Shown here in pieces: positions 23,518 through 34,863 of a stretch of DNA of 64,000 nt. The translations under genes and the position numbers were made by a program. The notes under the pieces are model-generated. The model had not been told where the DNA came from. It ran no database searches and saw only the letters and a program-made list of their open reading frames with translations. The stretch is from Linepithema humile (lineage: Eukaryota > Arthropoda > Insecta > Hymenoptera > Formicidae), in NCBI RefSeq assembly GCF_040581485.1, contig NC_090128.1:3720001-3784000 (forward strand). The letters run 5' to 3'. Numbering within the stretch: the first letter of the stretch is position 1; every line of letters begins with the position of its first letter.

Positions 23518-26500
23518 ATGGCGAGCCACGACGGTGTTGGCATCGGTGACTTTGTACTGCTGGATGAGATCACTGTCGATCGCGCGGTGGAGAACCTTAA
23601 AACAAGGTACGCAAATCGTCGAGGTTGTCTGAGAATTCGATTCTCGAAATTCGCGACAGAATCGCGGACGCCGCTGACAGCCGGAGGACGGCGGGGAGCG
23701 TCCCGCGCACGCACGCATCACCGCGCGGTTCATCGCTGCGTCCGCGAGAAGGCGTGGCCTGCGCGTCAGCAGGTGGTCGCGTAGAGATAGTAAAAGGTCT
23801 AAATACCTTTCTGCGCCTTATCACCTTTAAAATTGGAGAAAGGATAATTGGCGTGATATCGATGTAACAATACTGATCGTACCATTTAACCGACTTTTTG
23901 TCCCTTTCGAGGAATGAGGACGAAAACAAATAGAGAATGACACTCCAGGTAACTTTAACCTGATTCGCGGTTCAGCAAAGATTAAAACAATATATTTGCT
24001 AATTGTAATCGTACTTCGACTGTTGCTAAGGAATGTCAAATATGTCAAGTCTGTACTCAATATAAGAACGTAAAAAAAAAGGAATAAACGCGCATAGATA
24101 AATGTGTTGTATAAAATGCGGAATGACTTCATACGTACATACGTACACAGAGAGAAAGAGATAAGAGTAGAGTGCAGTAATATCTTCGTTACTTTCGTTT
24201 TTCTATTTTTCTTTCAAACATCTAAAAAACATTATATTCCGATTATGAATAACGTATTTTGAACTTGACCCGCTGACGACGATGACGATGTCCGAGGAGA
24301 CGTCGAGGCCGTTTCCACCGGCCAGCCTTGGTCGGTTAATTCTGGTCAACGATAGTCTGCCTATCTTTTTGTGAGGGTCAACTATACATGTCTTTTTTCA
24401 GCTAATACTGCTAAGAATACGACGAAGTGTTTATATCTTCACATATTTTATTTTTAGAGGATTAAAAATAAAGGAAATATATTTCTCTTTCCACAAAAAT
24501 GTAAAAAAGTGCAGCCAGATTAACTCTGAAAATCTTGCAAGTTTGACTTTTTTATTAATAGAATTCTGAAACAAATAATTTGAGTGCTACAATCGAAAAA
24601 ATTTCAATCTAGTTTAATGTTTTACAGCTTATTTCATAAAATTATCGTTGTTTAGAAAAATGAATCAGAAATCATTTTTATTTTTTAGACTTTCATTTTC
24701 ATGTAATGTGATTTAGCTAATTAACTCAATGTAACTTTTTCGTATATTACAGATGAGACTGTAATCTAGAAATAGACGGTAAATATCGAGTTGCAATAAG
24801 CAATGTTTGCAATTGGATTCTAGAAGACAGCGAAAGGTGCGATTGCACCAACACTAATTGATGTTAATCATAGTTAATTCTTCTTCTTTGTGTCTTCATA
24901 GACGTAATTACAATCTAACATAAAAACAATTGAGTCCAAATAGATCCAAGATTAACGCAGATAATCGAGATCATCGGCGTAAAATCAGCTCAAAACGTCA
25001 CAGACAGTCCTAACGCACAAACTAATTTTTTGCAACAATAATCGTAAGCGAATTTCCAAATTTTATTCAATCGTCTCATTCTCTATATCTCGTAAACAAA
25101 CTTTTATTTTATCTTTCTATTTAATGGCCTGAATCGTTTTCAAAAATAAATAGCAACTCAATGGTCTATTTAGATAAATGCGTACAAAGTTACAAAATAA
25201 TTACAATTCTACATCACAAAACGAGACTCGTTTGATTCATTTGACTGCATAGTTTGTATTGTGGATTGGAATATCACATTGCGAGTAAAAGACGGAAGCA
25301 ACGAGACCTGTTGCGTGGTTACATGAGCGCAATACGTACATGAGCGTATCGTTTTAGCGGTAAAGAACGCACGTACTCACGCGTACTCACGCGTACTCAC
25401 AATGCATTGTGGGATATCACACGCACAAAAACCGGAGACAAAGTAATAAAATAATTAAGGGCAACACAGAGATAATTTCGCGAGATAATGTAAGATAATC
25501 ATAATTAAAGACAAAAGACATTCTTGTTAGAACTGTGTAATAAATGTCATTAATAATCTTTTAATCTATAAGGTAGGAAAATTTTTATTTTGTTTTACAA
25601 TTGCGAAAATTTACAATATCTGATAAATCACGGATATTGTTTATTTAATAATTTACTAGGAAAATTAAGCTACTAAAGCCGAAGCTAGGTGATGTTGCTC
25701 AACAATTCATTTTATTTCCAAACAATTTCAGAAATGTTTCGACCTATTCATTTTATTAATGTTTATTTAATGTTCACGAATATAATTTTATAAGAGAATT
25801 GCAAAATAATTTTGCAATGCGCTAAAAGAAGCTGTATTTTTCCAATATTTGGTAAAATATCTGCGATAAATTGGAATATTTTTCATTCTATTGTAGCACT
25901 TGAAGGTAATAACGATATACACGCATGACGCATTTCTTGGAAAGGCATTATTCATGAGTAAAGATGAATGACGTGCTCTGATTCATCATGTGCAATGAAA
26001 ACTTCAGACGTATCACGCGAAATCTTGGATATCATTAAATTAAATCAAATTAAACACTGGGGGATCGATTAATTGGGTAAAAAATATCTAATTGGATAAG
26101 TATCCAATTAGGAATCAATCGATTAGGTAAAGATATCCGATTAAAATAGATATAGAACCAATTAACAAGATTAAAAATTAAATTAATTAAAAATAGTTAC
26201 GTAACAATATCCAGAACAACATAAAGTCTTTAATTTTGAAAGATGGATTAAAAGTTTAAATTTAGAGATCGAAATATCTAATTGATATATTTAAATTTTT
26301 ATCTATAGACAGTTTTCAAGCGTAAAACGCGAGAGTTAATCATTTAAGGAAGTTACTTGCATTATTTTGCTTATTGCAGTGTCATATTATTAAGTAATTT
26401 GGGTAGAAAGTACTTCCTGTCGGAATGAGCTTATCAATTTTGTCTTTGTCGCAAATTTATGTATAATAATATATATCTATATATTATTTTTTATGAACGA

Positions 26501-29500
26501 CTCGGATGCTTTATTAGCTCATTTCAGAACTTGATATCAAACGAGTTTGCTTGACGTTTATTCTTTATGCTTCAACAAAGTCGTTAACTCTATCTCAAGT
26601 AATTAAACGACTCTGCAATGTTCATAAAAAAGGGACAATGAAATAAATTGAGTGATATACGAGATAAAGATCTTGTGACTGTTTAGCGTTAAATGTAATC
26701 ATACGATAGCGAACTAAGCTTTCTAAAAAATTTCACTTATTTTTGAGAACAAGAATAATGTTGATAAAAACATTTAGTTTAAAACTATTTTCTTGTAGCA
26801 ATTTTAATAATTTCTTAAGAAAAAGAAAAATCTAAAAAATTAGAAGCCAAAATAAATTGTAATATGACAAAATTATGAGTTGTAACATAAATTATAAAAC
26901 TCTAATATATAGGTCGAGCTTTTATTTTTACCGGCTTATGCCACTATTTCGGCCAACGACTCATAATATCGCTTCCGACGCCAACGCGAGAGCCAAGCAG
27001 GCACGTTTAGCGGTAAAAGTGTGCTGAGAATACGAGCGTTCTAAGACTATCCTAGGATACACGCGATGAATATACATGCGACTCGCGTAATCTTTATCAG
27101 AACGTGTGTCGGCGATGAGTCATCATTGTCCTCAAGTATTGAATACTTTTCGGTTTGTGCTCACGTCATTATGTGAGAGTTTGACACGCACACGGCATGA
27201 TATAATAATTACGATATAATAGTTACGATGTAACAATTATTATGCACTGCGCGCGTATGCTGAAAGTGAAAATAAATATATATAATATAATATAAAGTAA
27301 AATTGGAGAGTAAAAAAGTGTAGGAGAAGAAATTAAAAAGTAACAGAATTTAAATATCCTTGTCATTCATTTAGAAATTACGAAGATGGCCTCCTTTCAT
27401 TAATGCTAAATATACGATTAATTTAAGTAATACTTATTTATATTACTGTTTTTTTTTACTTTCTCGAAATTTCACTTTTGTTAAATTTATTTAAAAATTT
27501 TAAAGTGTGAAAATTTTTTTCTGTATCGAATATATAGCTGACTTTAATTTTATTAGGAATGTAATCACTTGCATTAACGAACGTTCAATTGTCCTCAAAG
27601 TAAGTAAGGACAAGTGACTCATTATACTTCTGTAATCTTTCAACTTCGATGTATTCGTTTCAGGGACGATAAATCTTATCTTTCGTTGCCGCCTGCACAA
27701 ACTGTCAATTTATAATTTCCACAAAACTATTATGATTAAATTTTTAATCCAAAGAAAATCTTTCAGTAAATCATACAGCTTGCACATATAAGATGCAAGA
27801 CTATTCGCATTCCCGCAGATTATTACAAGGTTTCGTTTAAATTTGCTTGCGGAAATTGATTTCGATAAAAATAAAATGTGCGATCTATCTTCTCTTTATT
27901 TTGTATCTCCCGTTTGTATTCTGTTACAGATTCAACGGAGGGAAGATTTATACGTACATCGGCGAAGTGTGCGTGAGCGTGAATCCTTACAGAACCACCA
28001 ATATTTACGATGAAAGCCACATTGTTAAATACAAAGGTATTATCGAATTAATCTGCAAAAAAATATATTTTAAAATAAACATTTGATTTCTATCAAGATA
28101 CGATTAGTTCAGAATGTCTGGCGTGTAATTTCTGTAATCTTAAATTTTCTCATTTAAAAAAAAAATTGCTTTCAGATAGAGAACTGTTCGAAAATCCACC
28201 GCACATCTTCGCGATTGCGGACGCGGTGCATAAAGAGATGAAGCAGCAGGGAAGAGACACCTGTATAGTGATAAGCGGCGAGTCGGGCTCCGGTAAAACG
28301 GAGGCTAGCAAAATTATTATGAAGTATATCGCTGCTGTAACCAATCTGAGCGGCCAGCAAGAGATCGAGAGGTATAAATTGTGACTTGGAGGCGAATTGT
28401 AATTACTATCAGTTTGCGCTATCTAATCTATCTGGTTAGAGCGATAAGATTGAATCTGCAGTCAATACATTTTTTAAGAACGATAGATTATTTAATTACG
28501 TAACGTTTAATGTAAACAGCACAATTCCATCGAGTGTTAAAAATATTTTTGTTAGCATAATTGAAGCGACTAATGAAATGATTGCGTCTTCTTTCAGAGT
28601 GAAGAATATCCTCATTCAATCAAACTCGATATTGGAGGCGTTCGGCAATGCCAAGACGAACAGGAACGACAACTCGTCACGATTCGGAAAGTACATGGAT
28701 ATTAATTTCGATTTCAAAGGCGATCCCGTCGGTGGCCACGTGACCAATTATCTCCTCGAGAAATCGCGGGTGGTCTATCAGCAAAAGGGAGAACGCAATT
28801 TTCACTGCTTCTATCAGGTACCGTTTGCTCGTACCAGCTCGATAATTTCTTGTGCACTTTCTGTCGCTTGATTAGAATCTCAAAATACAAATCCGTTGTG
28901 TCGAATATACGAAAACGCTCAATTTTCAGTTGCTAAGTGGCTGCAACGAAGTCGAACTGAACAAACTACGTCTAGTCCGCGACCCGGCCGCTTATTACTT
29001 CATCGGCAACAGCAAAATAACCAGCTCCGACAGAGGCGATTATAAAGCCATTTGCACCGCCATGTCCAGCCTTGGATTCTCCCCAAACGAAGTGCAGACC
29101 ATATGGAATATCGTCGCTGGTGTTCTGCATTTGGTGGGTAATTAACATGAAACTGCGCTATGACAAAACTAGAACATTTATCAAACACATGAGCGCTTTT
29201 TATAATCTTTCCGAAGATGATGCTGGTTTTGCTTAGTGGTTTTTAAAAATTATTTTTCAGGGCAATGTCACCTTCCGATTGGACGACGACAAGCTTTTAA
29301 TTGAAAATAACAGTGCTTTAAACGACACCGCCAATTTGCTCTCGATTAGCCCGAAAGAACTGAGCACCGCCCTTTCGCAGAGGGTCATAGCGGCGGGTGG
29401 AGAAGTCATGCAGAAGACTCATAATTTGATAGAAGCCGAGTATGGCCGAGACGCTTTGGCGAAGGTGCGTCCACTGGACTGGAATTTATTTCTTTTATTA

Positions 29501-32500
29501 CGGAATTTTTCCACAATTGATTGTGCAGTAAAAAAATATTATGAATTTTTCAGGCTGTATATGAGCGATTGTTCACGTGGATAGTATCGCGCGTCAACGG
29601 TTCTATCAACGTAAACGACAGCGACAGGGTGAAGAGATACGGCACGTTGATTGGCGTGCTGGACATTTATGGCTTCGAGATTTTCGACATGAACAGCTTT
29701 GAACAGTTTTGCATCAACTATTGTAATGAAAAGTTGCAACAGCTTTTTATCGGTAGGCATAGCGCAAAATAAATATGCGAGCGAAACGTTGGATTCAGAA
29801 TTGTTTTATGATTGTCATATTTTATCGCAGAGTTGGTTCTGAAACAAGAGCAAGAGGAATATCAGAAGGAAGGGATAGCTTGGCAAAACATTGAATATTT
29901 CAACAATCAGATTATCTGCGACTTGGTTGAACAAACTCACAAGGGAATGATAGCGATCATGGACGAAGCTTGCCTCAACGTTGGCAAAGTTACCGATGAG
30001 GTAATCAAATTTCCATTAAATAAAAAAAATAAATTTTGAAAATAATAAAAAGAAGAAAATACCTCTTTCTAGATGCTCCTCGACGCGATGGATAAGAAAT
30101 TGGCGGGCCATAGACACTACACCTCTCGACAATTAAAACCTATGGATAAAGAGCTGCAGCATAGAACGGAGTTCAAAATCAAGCATTATGCCGGCGACGT
30201 GATTTATAATATTAACGGCTTCCTCGACAAGAACAAAGACACGCTCTTCCAAGACTTCAAACGGCTGCTCTATAAAAGCAATAATTCAATAATTAGTGAA
30301 ATGTGGCCTGAGGGCGCGCAGAATATTTTGAAGGTGCGAAACTAGCGCATAAACATAATATATTCATTTTAATATTTTTAATGCTACGTGTAGTTATGCG
30401 GTTTTAATTATCTAATTTGAAAATCAATCCGTTGTATTAAATATTTTTAGACGACAAAGAGGCCTTTAACCGCTGGCACGATGTTCCGCAATTCTATGAT
30501 CGCGCTGGTGAAAAATCTAACAAGTAAAGAACCGTTTTATGTCAGATGCATAAAACCCAACGAAGTGAAATCTCCTGTCGTGTTCGATAACGAGAGGGTG
30601 AATCATCAAGTGAGATACTTGGGACTCGTGGAGAACATATTGGTGAGACGAGCTGGTTTTGTGTACAGACAACGATACGACAGATTCTTGAAAAGGTATT
30701 TTAAATGTAAAAATATAGAAAATATAATAGGCAAGAAAATTCAAATGTTTAAAATTTGCCAATTAATTTTCCAGCCATCAAATAATGTGTTAAATATTTT
30801 CTAAACTGCAGCGCACAATTAATTATGTTATAAAAGTAACGAATAAATTTTTTTGTCTTTATCAGGTACAAAATGATATCTCAGTACACGTGGCCAAACT
30901 TCCGAGGCACTAATGAGAAGGATGGAGTGCGCACATTAATGGATGAGAAAGGTTTTTCTAACGACGTTAAGTACGGTCACACGAAGATATTCATTCGCTC
31001 GCCGCAAACTCTATTTGCGTTGGAAAAGGTTAAATATCTAAGTGACTTAATCTAGCATTCGAATTGGATGCTGGTTGATCTAAATATGTTACACGATAAT
31101 TATTTCGCTCGCAGGCTCGCAGTGATCTGATACCGGGCATCGTGATTCTCTTGCAAAAGCAGTGGCGAGGATATCTCTGCCGTCAAAGGTACAAGAAGAT
31201 GAGAGCCGCGCTGGTTCTAATGTATTACTACAGAAGATACAAACAGCGCGCTTACATCAATGAACTCGCGCGGATTTTCAAGAACGCCAAGAACATGCGG
31301 GATTACGGCAAACATTTAGCATGGCCGCGTGAAAATTTCGCCGTGAGATACGTGGTCCCTGCCTTGAAGAACATGTATGCGAGATGGTGGGCGTGGATGG
31401 TGCTTCGCGTGATTCCTCGCGAGGACTGGCCACAGCTTCGATTAAAGGCGAGTCTCTTCAGCAATTTTTTTGCGAACTTTATTAATTAAAAAACGATGGA
31501 ATAGCAGGAGGATCTCAAGCCAAAGAAGATTGTAATTCTTGATACTTTTTATTGAAACCAATGTTTTAATTAAGCAGCATACGTTTCGGCTGATCTTACA
31601 AACTGTTTCTTAGAAGACCGTAAATTTAATTCGTCATTATTAATAAAAACTTTTATGAAGTGATTCACGTATGTGATTGCGAGAATTACTTATTGAGGTG
31701 TTGATCGAAAATCACCATGTTCTCAACTGTAAAATAAAAGTTTTTATTAATAATGACGAGTTAAATTTACTGTCTTCTAAGAAACAGTTTGTAAGGGTAG
31801 CACTGATGATGGCTGAAAGATCAGCCGAAACGTATGCTGCTTAATTAAAACATTGGTTTCAATAAAAAGTATTAAGAATTACAATCTTCTTTGGCTTGAG
31901 ATCCTCCTGCTATTCCATCGTTTTGAAATTTGCGAGCCTAAGCATCAAGTTATTTTATTAATTAAATTGAGTATCTTAACGACACGGGCATTAATTTTGT
32001 AATATTGATTTTAGATGGCAGCCGGCGCCGTGCTGCGCTCGAAACGATCTTACTGGGGCCAAGATCGTCGCTGGGAGGGAAACTACTTATCCAAGCCGGA
32101 TGAAAATCCTCAGAGCGACATTTTCAACTCCTCGATAAACAATCTTCGAAACACCGACCACTTCAAGGCTGTTCTGTTCAGCGCATTTATCAGGAAGACC
32201 AACAGGTTCTTTATTTGATCAATAATTTTGTCGATTTTGTGACGAACGATATAATAATGTGATAAATAATGCAGGTTTAATAAGACAGCGGACCGCGTTC
32301 TGGTGGTAACGGAGCATGCCGTGTACAAACTGGACGACGTGAAGTTCAAGAACATGAAGAAAGGCATGCCAATAGCGGAAATCACTGGCCTGAGCGTTTC
32401 ACCTGAGAAGGATCAGCTTATCACGATTCATTCAAATCGCGGAAACGATTTCATTCTATCGATCACCGCGAAAGACGATAGAATCGGAGAGCTAGTTGGC

Positions 32501-32952
32501 ATTCTAAGCAATCGATATTACCAGTGAGTCAAAAATATTATTTGAACATATTTAAAGTACATTTTTTTCTGAATACGTATAATAAACATATGTATAAATA
32601 CTCGCTACAACAGAAGTTGTAGCCTTCGAAAATTTTGATGAACAATTGAAGCAAATTCCGAAATCTATTTTTTAATTATCCAAAATAATCTTATTTTCCA
32701 GAATGTGCATAATAATGAGATTTATTTCTTGTCGATAGGCAACGCGGCACCGATCTGCACGTCACGGTAGACGTAAAATTCAAGTGCATGTTGGGTAACA
32801 AGAGCAGACTATTGCGCATCGAAGTGATGCCTGACGTGAGCGAGCCCACGTTCAAGAAAGACGGTAATCAAATCATCTACGCCATTCCACCGTCGGTGAG
32901 TATCATCGACGGTAGCGTTAATACAAGACAACAAATCCGTACGGCCAGTTAA
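23518..32952 (+). CDS. Myo31DF: Unconventional myosin ID (Myo31DF type), 1014 aa
   Basis: Single-headed class I myosin, an actin motor that binds membranes by its tail. The Drosophila orthologue sets left-right asymmetry. Exons: 23518-23606, 27930-28036, 28176-28371, 28598-28817, 28930-29133, 29261-29464, 29554-29752, 29831-30000, 30073-30333, 30451-30695, 30866-31028, 31115-31447, 32015-32205, 32275-32523, 32739-32952; sum 1015 codons. P-loop GESGSGKT is at residues 100-107, switch I NAKTNRNDNSSRFG at 148-161 and switch II DIYGFE at 377-382. The converter follows, then IQ motifs near 696-716 (LQKQWRGYLCRQRYKK) and 721-735, and a basic TH1 tail from about 800. The body matches class ID, including MRDYGKH and RIGELVG in the tail. 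Intron 12 starts with GC. The last exon holds a strong donor (GTGAGT, 32896-32901), so another C-terminus is possible. Human MYO1D is 1006 aa, so the length is right. Confidence 0.96.
23607..27929 (+). other. Large first intron of myosin ID
   Basis: 4.3 kb of AT-rich DNA with no coding signal. It contains a three-unit 10-bp tandem repeat (about 25373-25402) and a perfect 10-bp-arm palindrome (26089-26110). Large first introns often hold enhancers, but nothing here shows that directly. Confidence 0.8.
25373..25402. repeat. 10-bp tandem repeat (GCGTACTCAC)
   Basis: Three consecutive units, the first with one difference (GCACGTACTCAC then GCGTACTCAC twice). Confidence 0.85.
31490..31923. repeat. 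Long near-perfect fold-back repeat in a myosin intron
   Basis: The left arm 31490-31656 is the reverse complement of the right arm 31734-31923, around a 77-base loop. Pairing is almost exact by eye, from AAAACGATGGAATAGCAGG / CCTGCTATTCCATCGTTTT at the ends to ATAAAAACTTTTAT near the loop. The main difference is a gap of about 23 bases in the left arm near 31596, where the right arm carries a hammerhead-like core. High arm identity suggests recent origin. It could be a young fold-back element or two inverted copies of one short repeat. In the pre-mRNA it would form a hairpin of about 165 bp. Confidence 0.85.
31797..31840 (+). ncRNA. Hammerhead-ribozyme-like motif
   Basis: In order on the plus strand: GTAGCA (31797-31802), CTGATGA (31803-31809), an extra T, GGCTGA (31811-31816), AAGA loop, TCAGCC (31821-31826), GAAA (31827-31830), C, GTA (31832-31834), TGCTGC (31835-31840). 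GTAGCA pairs with TGCTGC with one G-T wobble, as stem I. GGCTGA pairs fully with TCAGCC, as stem II. GTA fits the cleavage triplet NUH. Stem III would be only AC/GU with no loop, which fits hammerheads that act as dimers in retroelements and satellite DNA. The additional T after CTGATGA departs from consensus, so activity is doubtful. The plus strand is also the sense strand of the myosin transcript. Confidence 0.4.
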
Positions 32953-33134
32953 AAGTCTGACGAGTTATCCGAGACTGTGTACCATAATTGAATATACATG
33001 TTTTAATTACTTACTCTCGTTAGCGTGTACTCTGCCATAACGGTACTATTATGCTTTAACGATTCCACAAATCACATTGTGCGCTTATTTCGCATTTGAA
33101 AGTTTTCCGGTTAAAATCAGTTATTCTATATAAT

Positions 33135-33370
33135 CAGGGCTGAGCAAAATGTATTTCAAATACAATAAACTATTTGAAATACAAAATGTACAATGCTAAC
33201 ACAATCTTGATATTTAAATTATAAAATACAAAATACTTTTAATTTTTAATTTTCGATTTAAAATACAAAAATTTTGTATTTTAAATAAAAAAATTAAAGA
33301 TATTTTGCAATAAATACTAAAATTATTAGTATTTTGTATTTTGTATTTCAAATGTGTTTGCCCAGCCCTA
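33135..33370. mobile_element. hAT-like MITE with 8-bp target duplication
   Basis: 236-base element with terminal inverted repeats CAGGGCTGAGCAAA...TGTATTTCAAATA on the left and its complement ...TTTGCCCAGCCCTA on the right. It is flanked on both sides by TATATAAT (33127-33134 and 33371-33378). The 8-bp duplication and CAGGG ends are typical of hAT-type non-autonomous elements. The interior is AT-rich and non-coding. Confidence 0.85.
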
Positions 33371-34827
33371 TATATAATATATATTTCATGCAATATTAAT
33401 ATTAATCGTGTTAAACGCAATGACCAATTTTACGGTGACGAAACTCAAAAGTTCAATTATTGTCAATAATATCTGTATCACAATCGACCATTCAAATTAG
33501 GAGTGTAATTCGTTGAAATGCTATTTCTAACTTGATTATATTTGTATTATAGACATTGGTTGAAAATTTGCAAATAGATTTCTTTTTACAAAAAAAAAAT
33601 TTTGACAGGAATTATAATTGCTATTTATTGAAAAAAGTTGCTAATTTTTTTGATAATATTATTCGTCTTATCTCATCTTGTTTCTCGGCGATTTTAGCGC
33701 TAACGGATAATAATACAAGGATTTTTAATCGTTTCGGAGAGTAAATGCTAAAAAGTTTAAAACCTGACCAATCACTGTGCCTGCATGATAAATATACTTA
33801 TGCCGAAAGCCTGTAAAACAAAGATATTTGTATTGTAATACAAGTTATTTGCGTGAAAAGTATATTACGTGATTATTACGTGCGTGACGTAAAAGCGTGA
33901 AAGTTGTCATTTACAGCTTTTTGTACGCCGATATATGCTGCGGCGGAGTGTTTCTCACACGACGCACTTCTTTGTAAATATATAGTATTATAAATATTTT
34001 TAGGTTGTAATAATACGAGGACGAGAAGTGAATTGCGAATAGCACACGCGAATAGTGAATATATATAATTTATAAAATAATTTATAAATTTTTGGAAAAT
34101 CATCGAATTTCTCTCCTCTTCCGCAAAGAAAAATGCTATTTCTCTATTATTCTAACTGCTCTAAGCTGGTGGCCTTCTACTTACTGTTAGATCGAAATAT
34201 TTTTTTCAAAGCTTTTTACACATATAAATACATAAATATATATCATAAGCAGTTCGATAAATACAAGTGCACTCCTGGAGCCTGTTATAGTGCCTGTTAA
34301 CTTGACACAAAACATAAAGTATTAAATGAATCCGTCTCCAAAGAAAATTTTGGATCTTTCCATGTACTTAGGCTAAGAGAGACTTTATGCAGAGAAAAAT
34401 ATATATGTAGGATCAAAAGATATGTATTAATCAAAATATATGTATTATTTCACGATTATTTCGATGTTAAATCGATTAACACGCGAAAGATTGTACATTG
34501 CCATAGATTCCGAGAGACTATGTATATGCATTTATAAACCGTTTGTTAAAAATAAAAGTCTGCTTTTTTGAATTTATATTTATAGAAAAACAATTATAAG
34601 AAAGAAAAGAATATTTCAATTGATAATTATAACTGCAAAGCATTTTAGAACATGTTGAGAATTGTGCCATTGTTAGAAAATAAAGTGAAAGTTTCACATT
34701 GTATGCTGTGTCCTCACTGCATCCCTGGTATCGTAAATAAGTTGATCATATTATTCGACATATTGTTTTGGCGCACGTTTGTTGCATGTATTATATACAC
34801 ATAATATGAAGAGCATTTGCATCGTAT

Positions 34828-34833
34828 TTTATT
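34828..34833 (-). terminator. AATAAA polyadenylation signal candidate for USP5
   Basis: TTTATT on the plus strand reads AATAAA on the minus strand, 31 bases after the USP5 stop. The distance is short but plausible; this is a motif match only. Confidence 0.35.
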
Positions 34834-34863
34834 ATTGAACATCTTTATACAAAACAGTATATA

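Larger units (their letters stand above)
31448..32014 (+). other. GC-AG intron of myosin ID carrying a fold-back repeat
   Basis: The coding frame ...CGA TTA AAG joins ATG GCA GCC, matching the conserved myosin ID sequence, only if the intron begins with GCGAGT at 31448. No GT donor nearby keeps the frame. AAG|GCGAGT resembles the usual GC-AG donor consensus. The acceptor is TTTTAG at 32009-32014. The interior is mostly taken up by the fold-back at 31490-31923. Confidence 0.85.
32953..34863. other. Convergent 3' region between myosin ID and USP5
   Basis: AT-rich, no gene. It holds the 3' untranslated regions of both convergent genes and one miniature transposon (33135-33370). AATAAA-type signals occur near 34550 and 34675 on the plus strand, but I cannot tell which is used. 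Confidence 0.65.
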
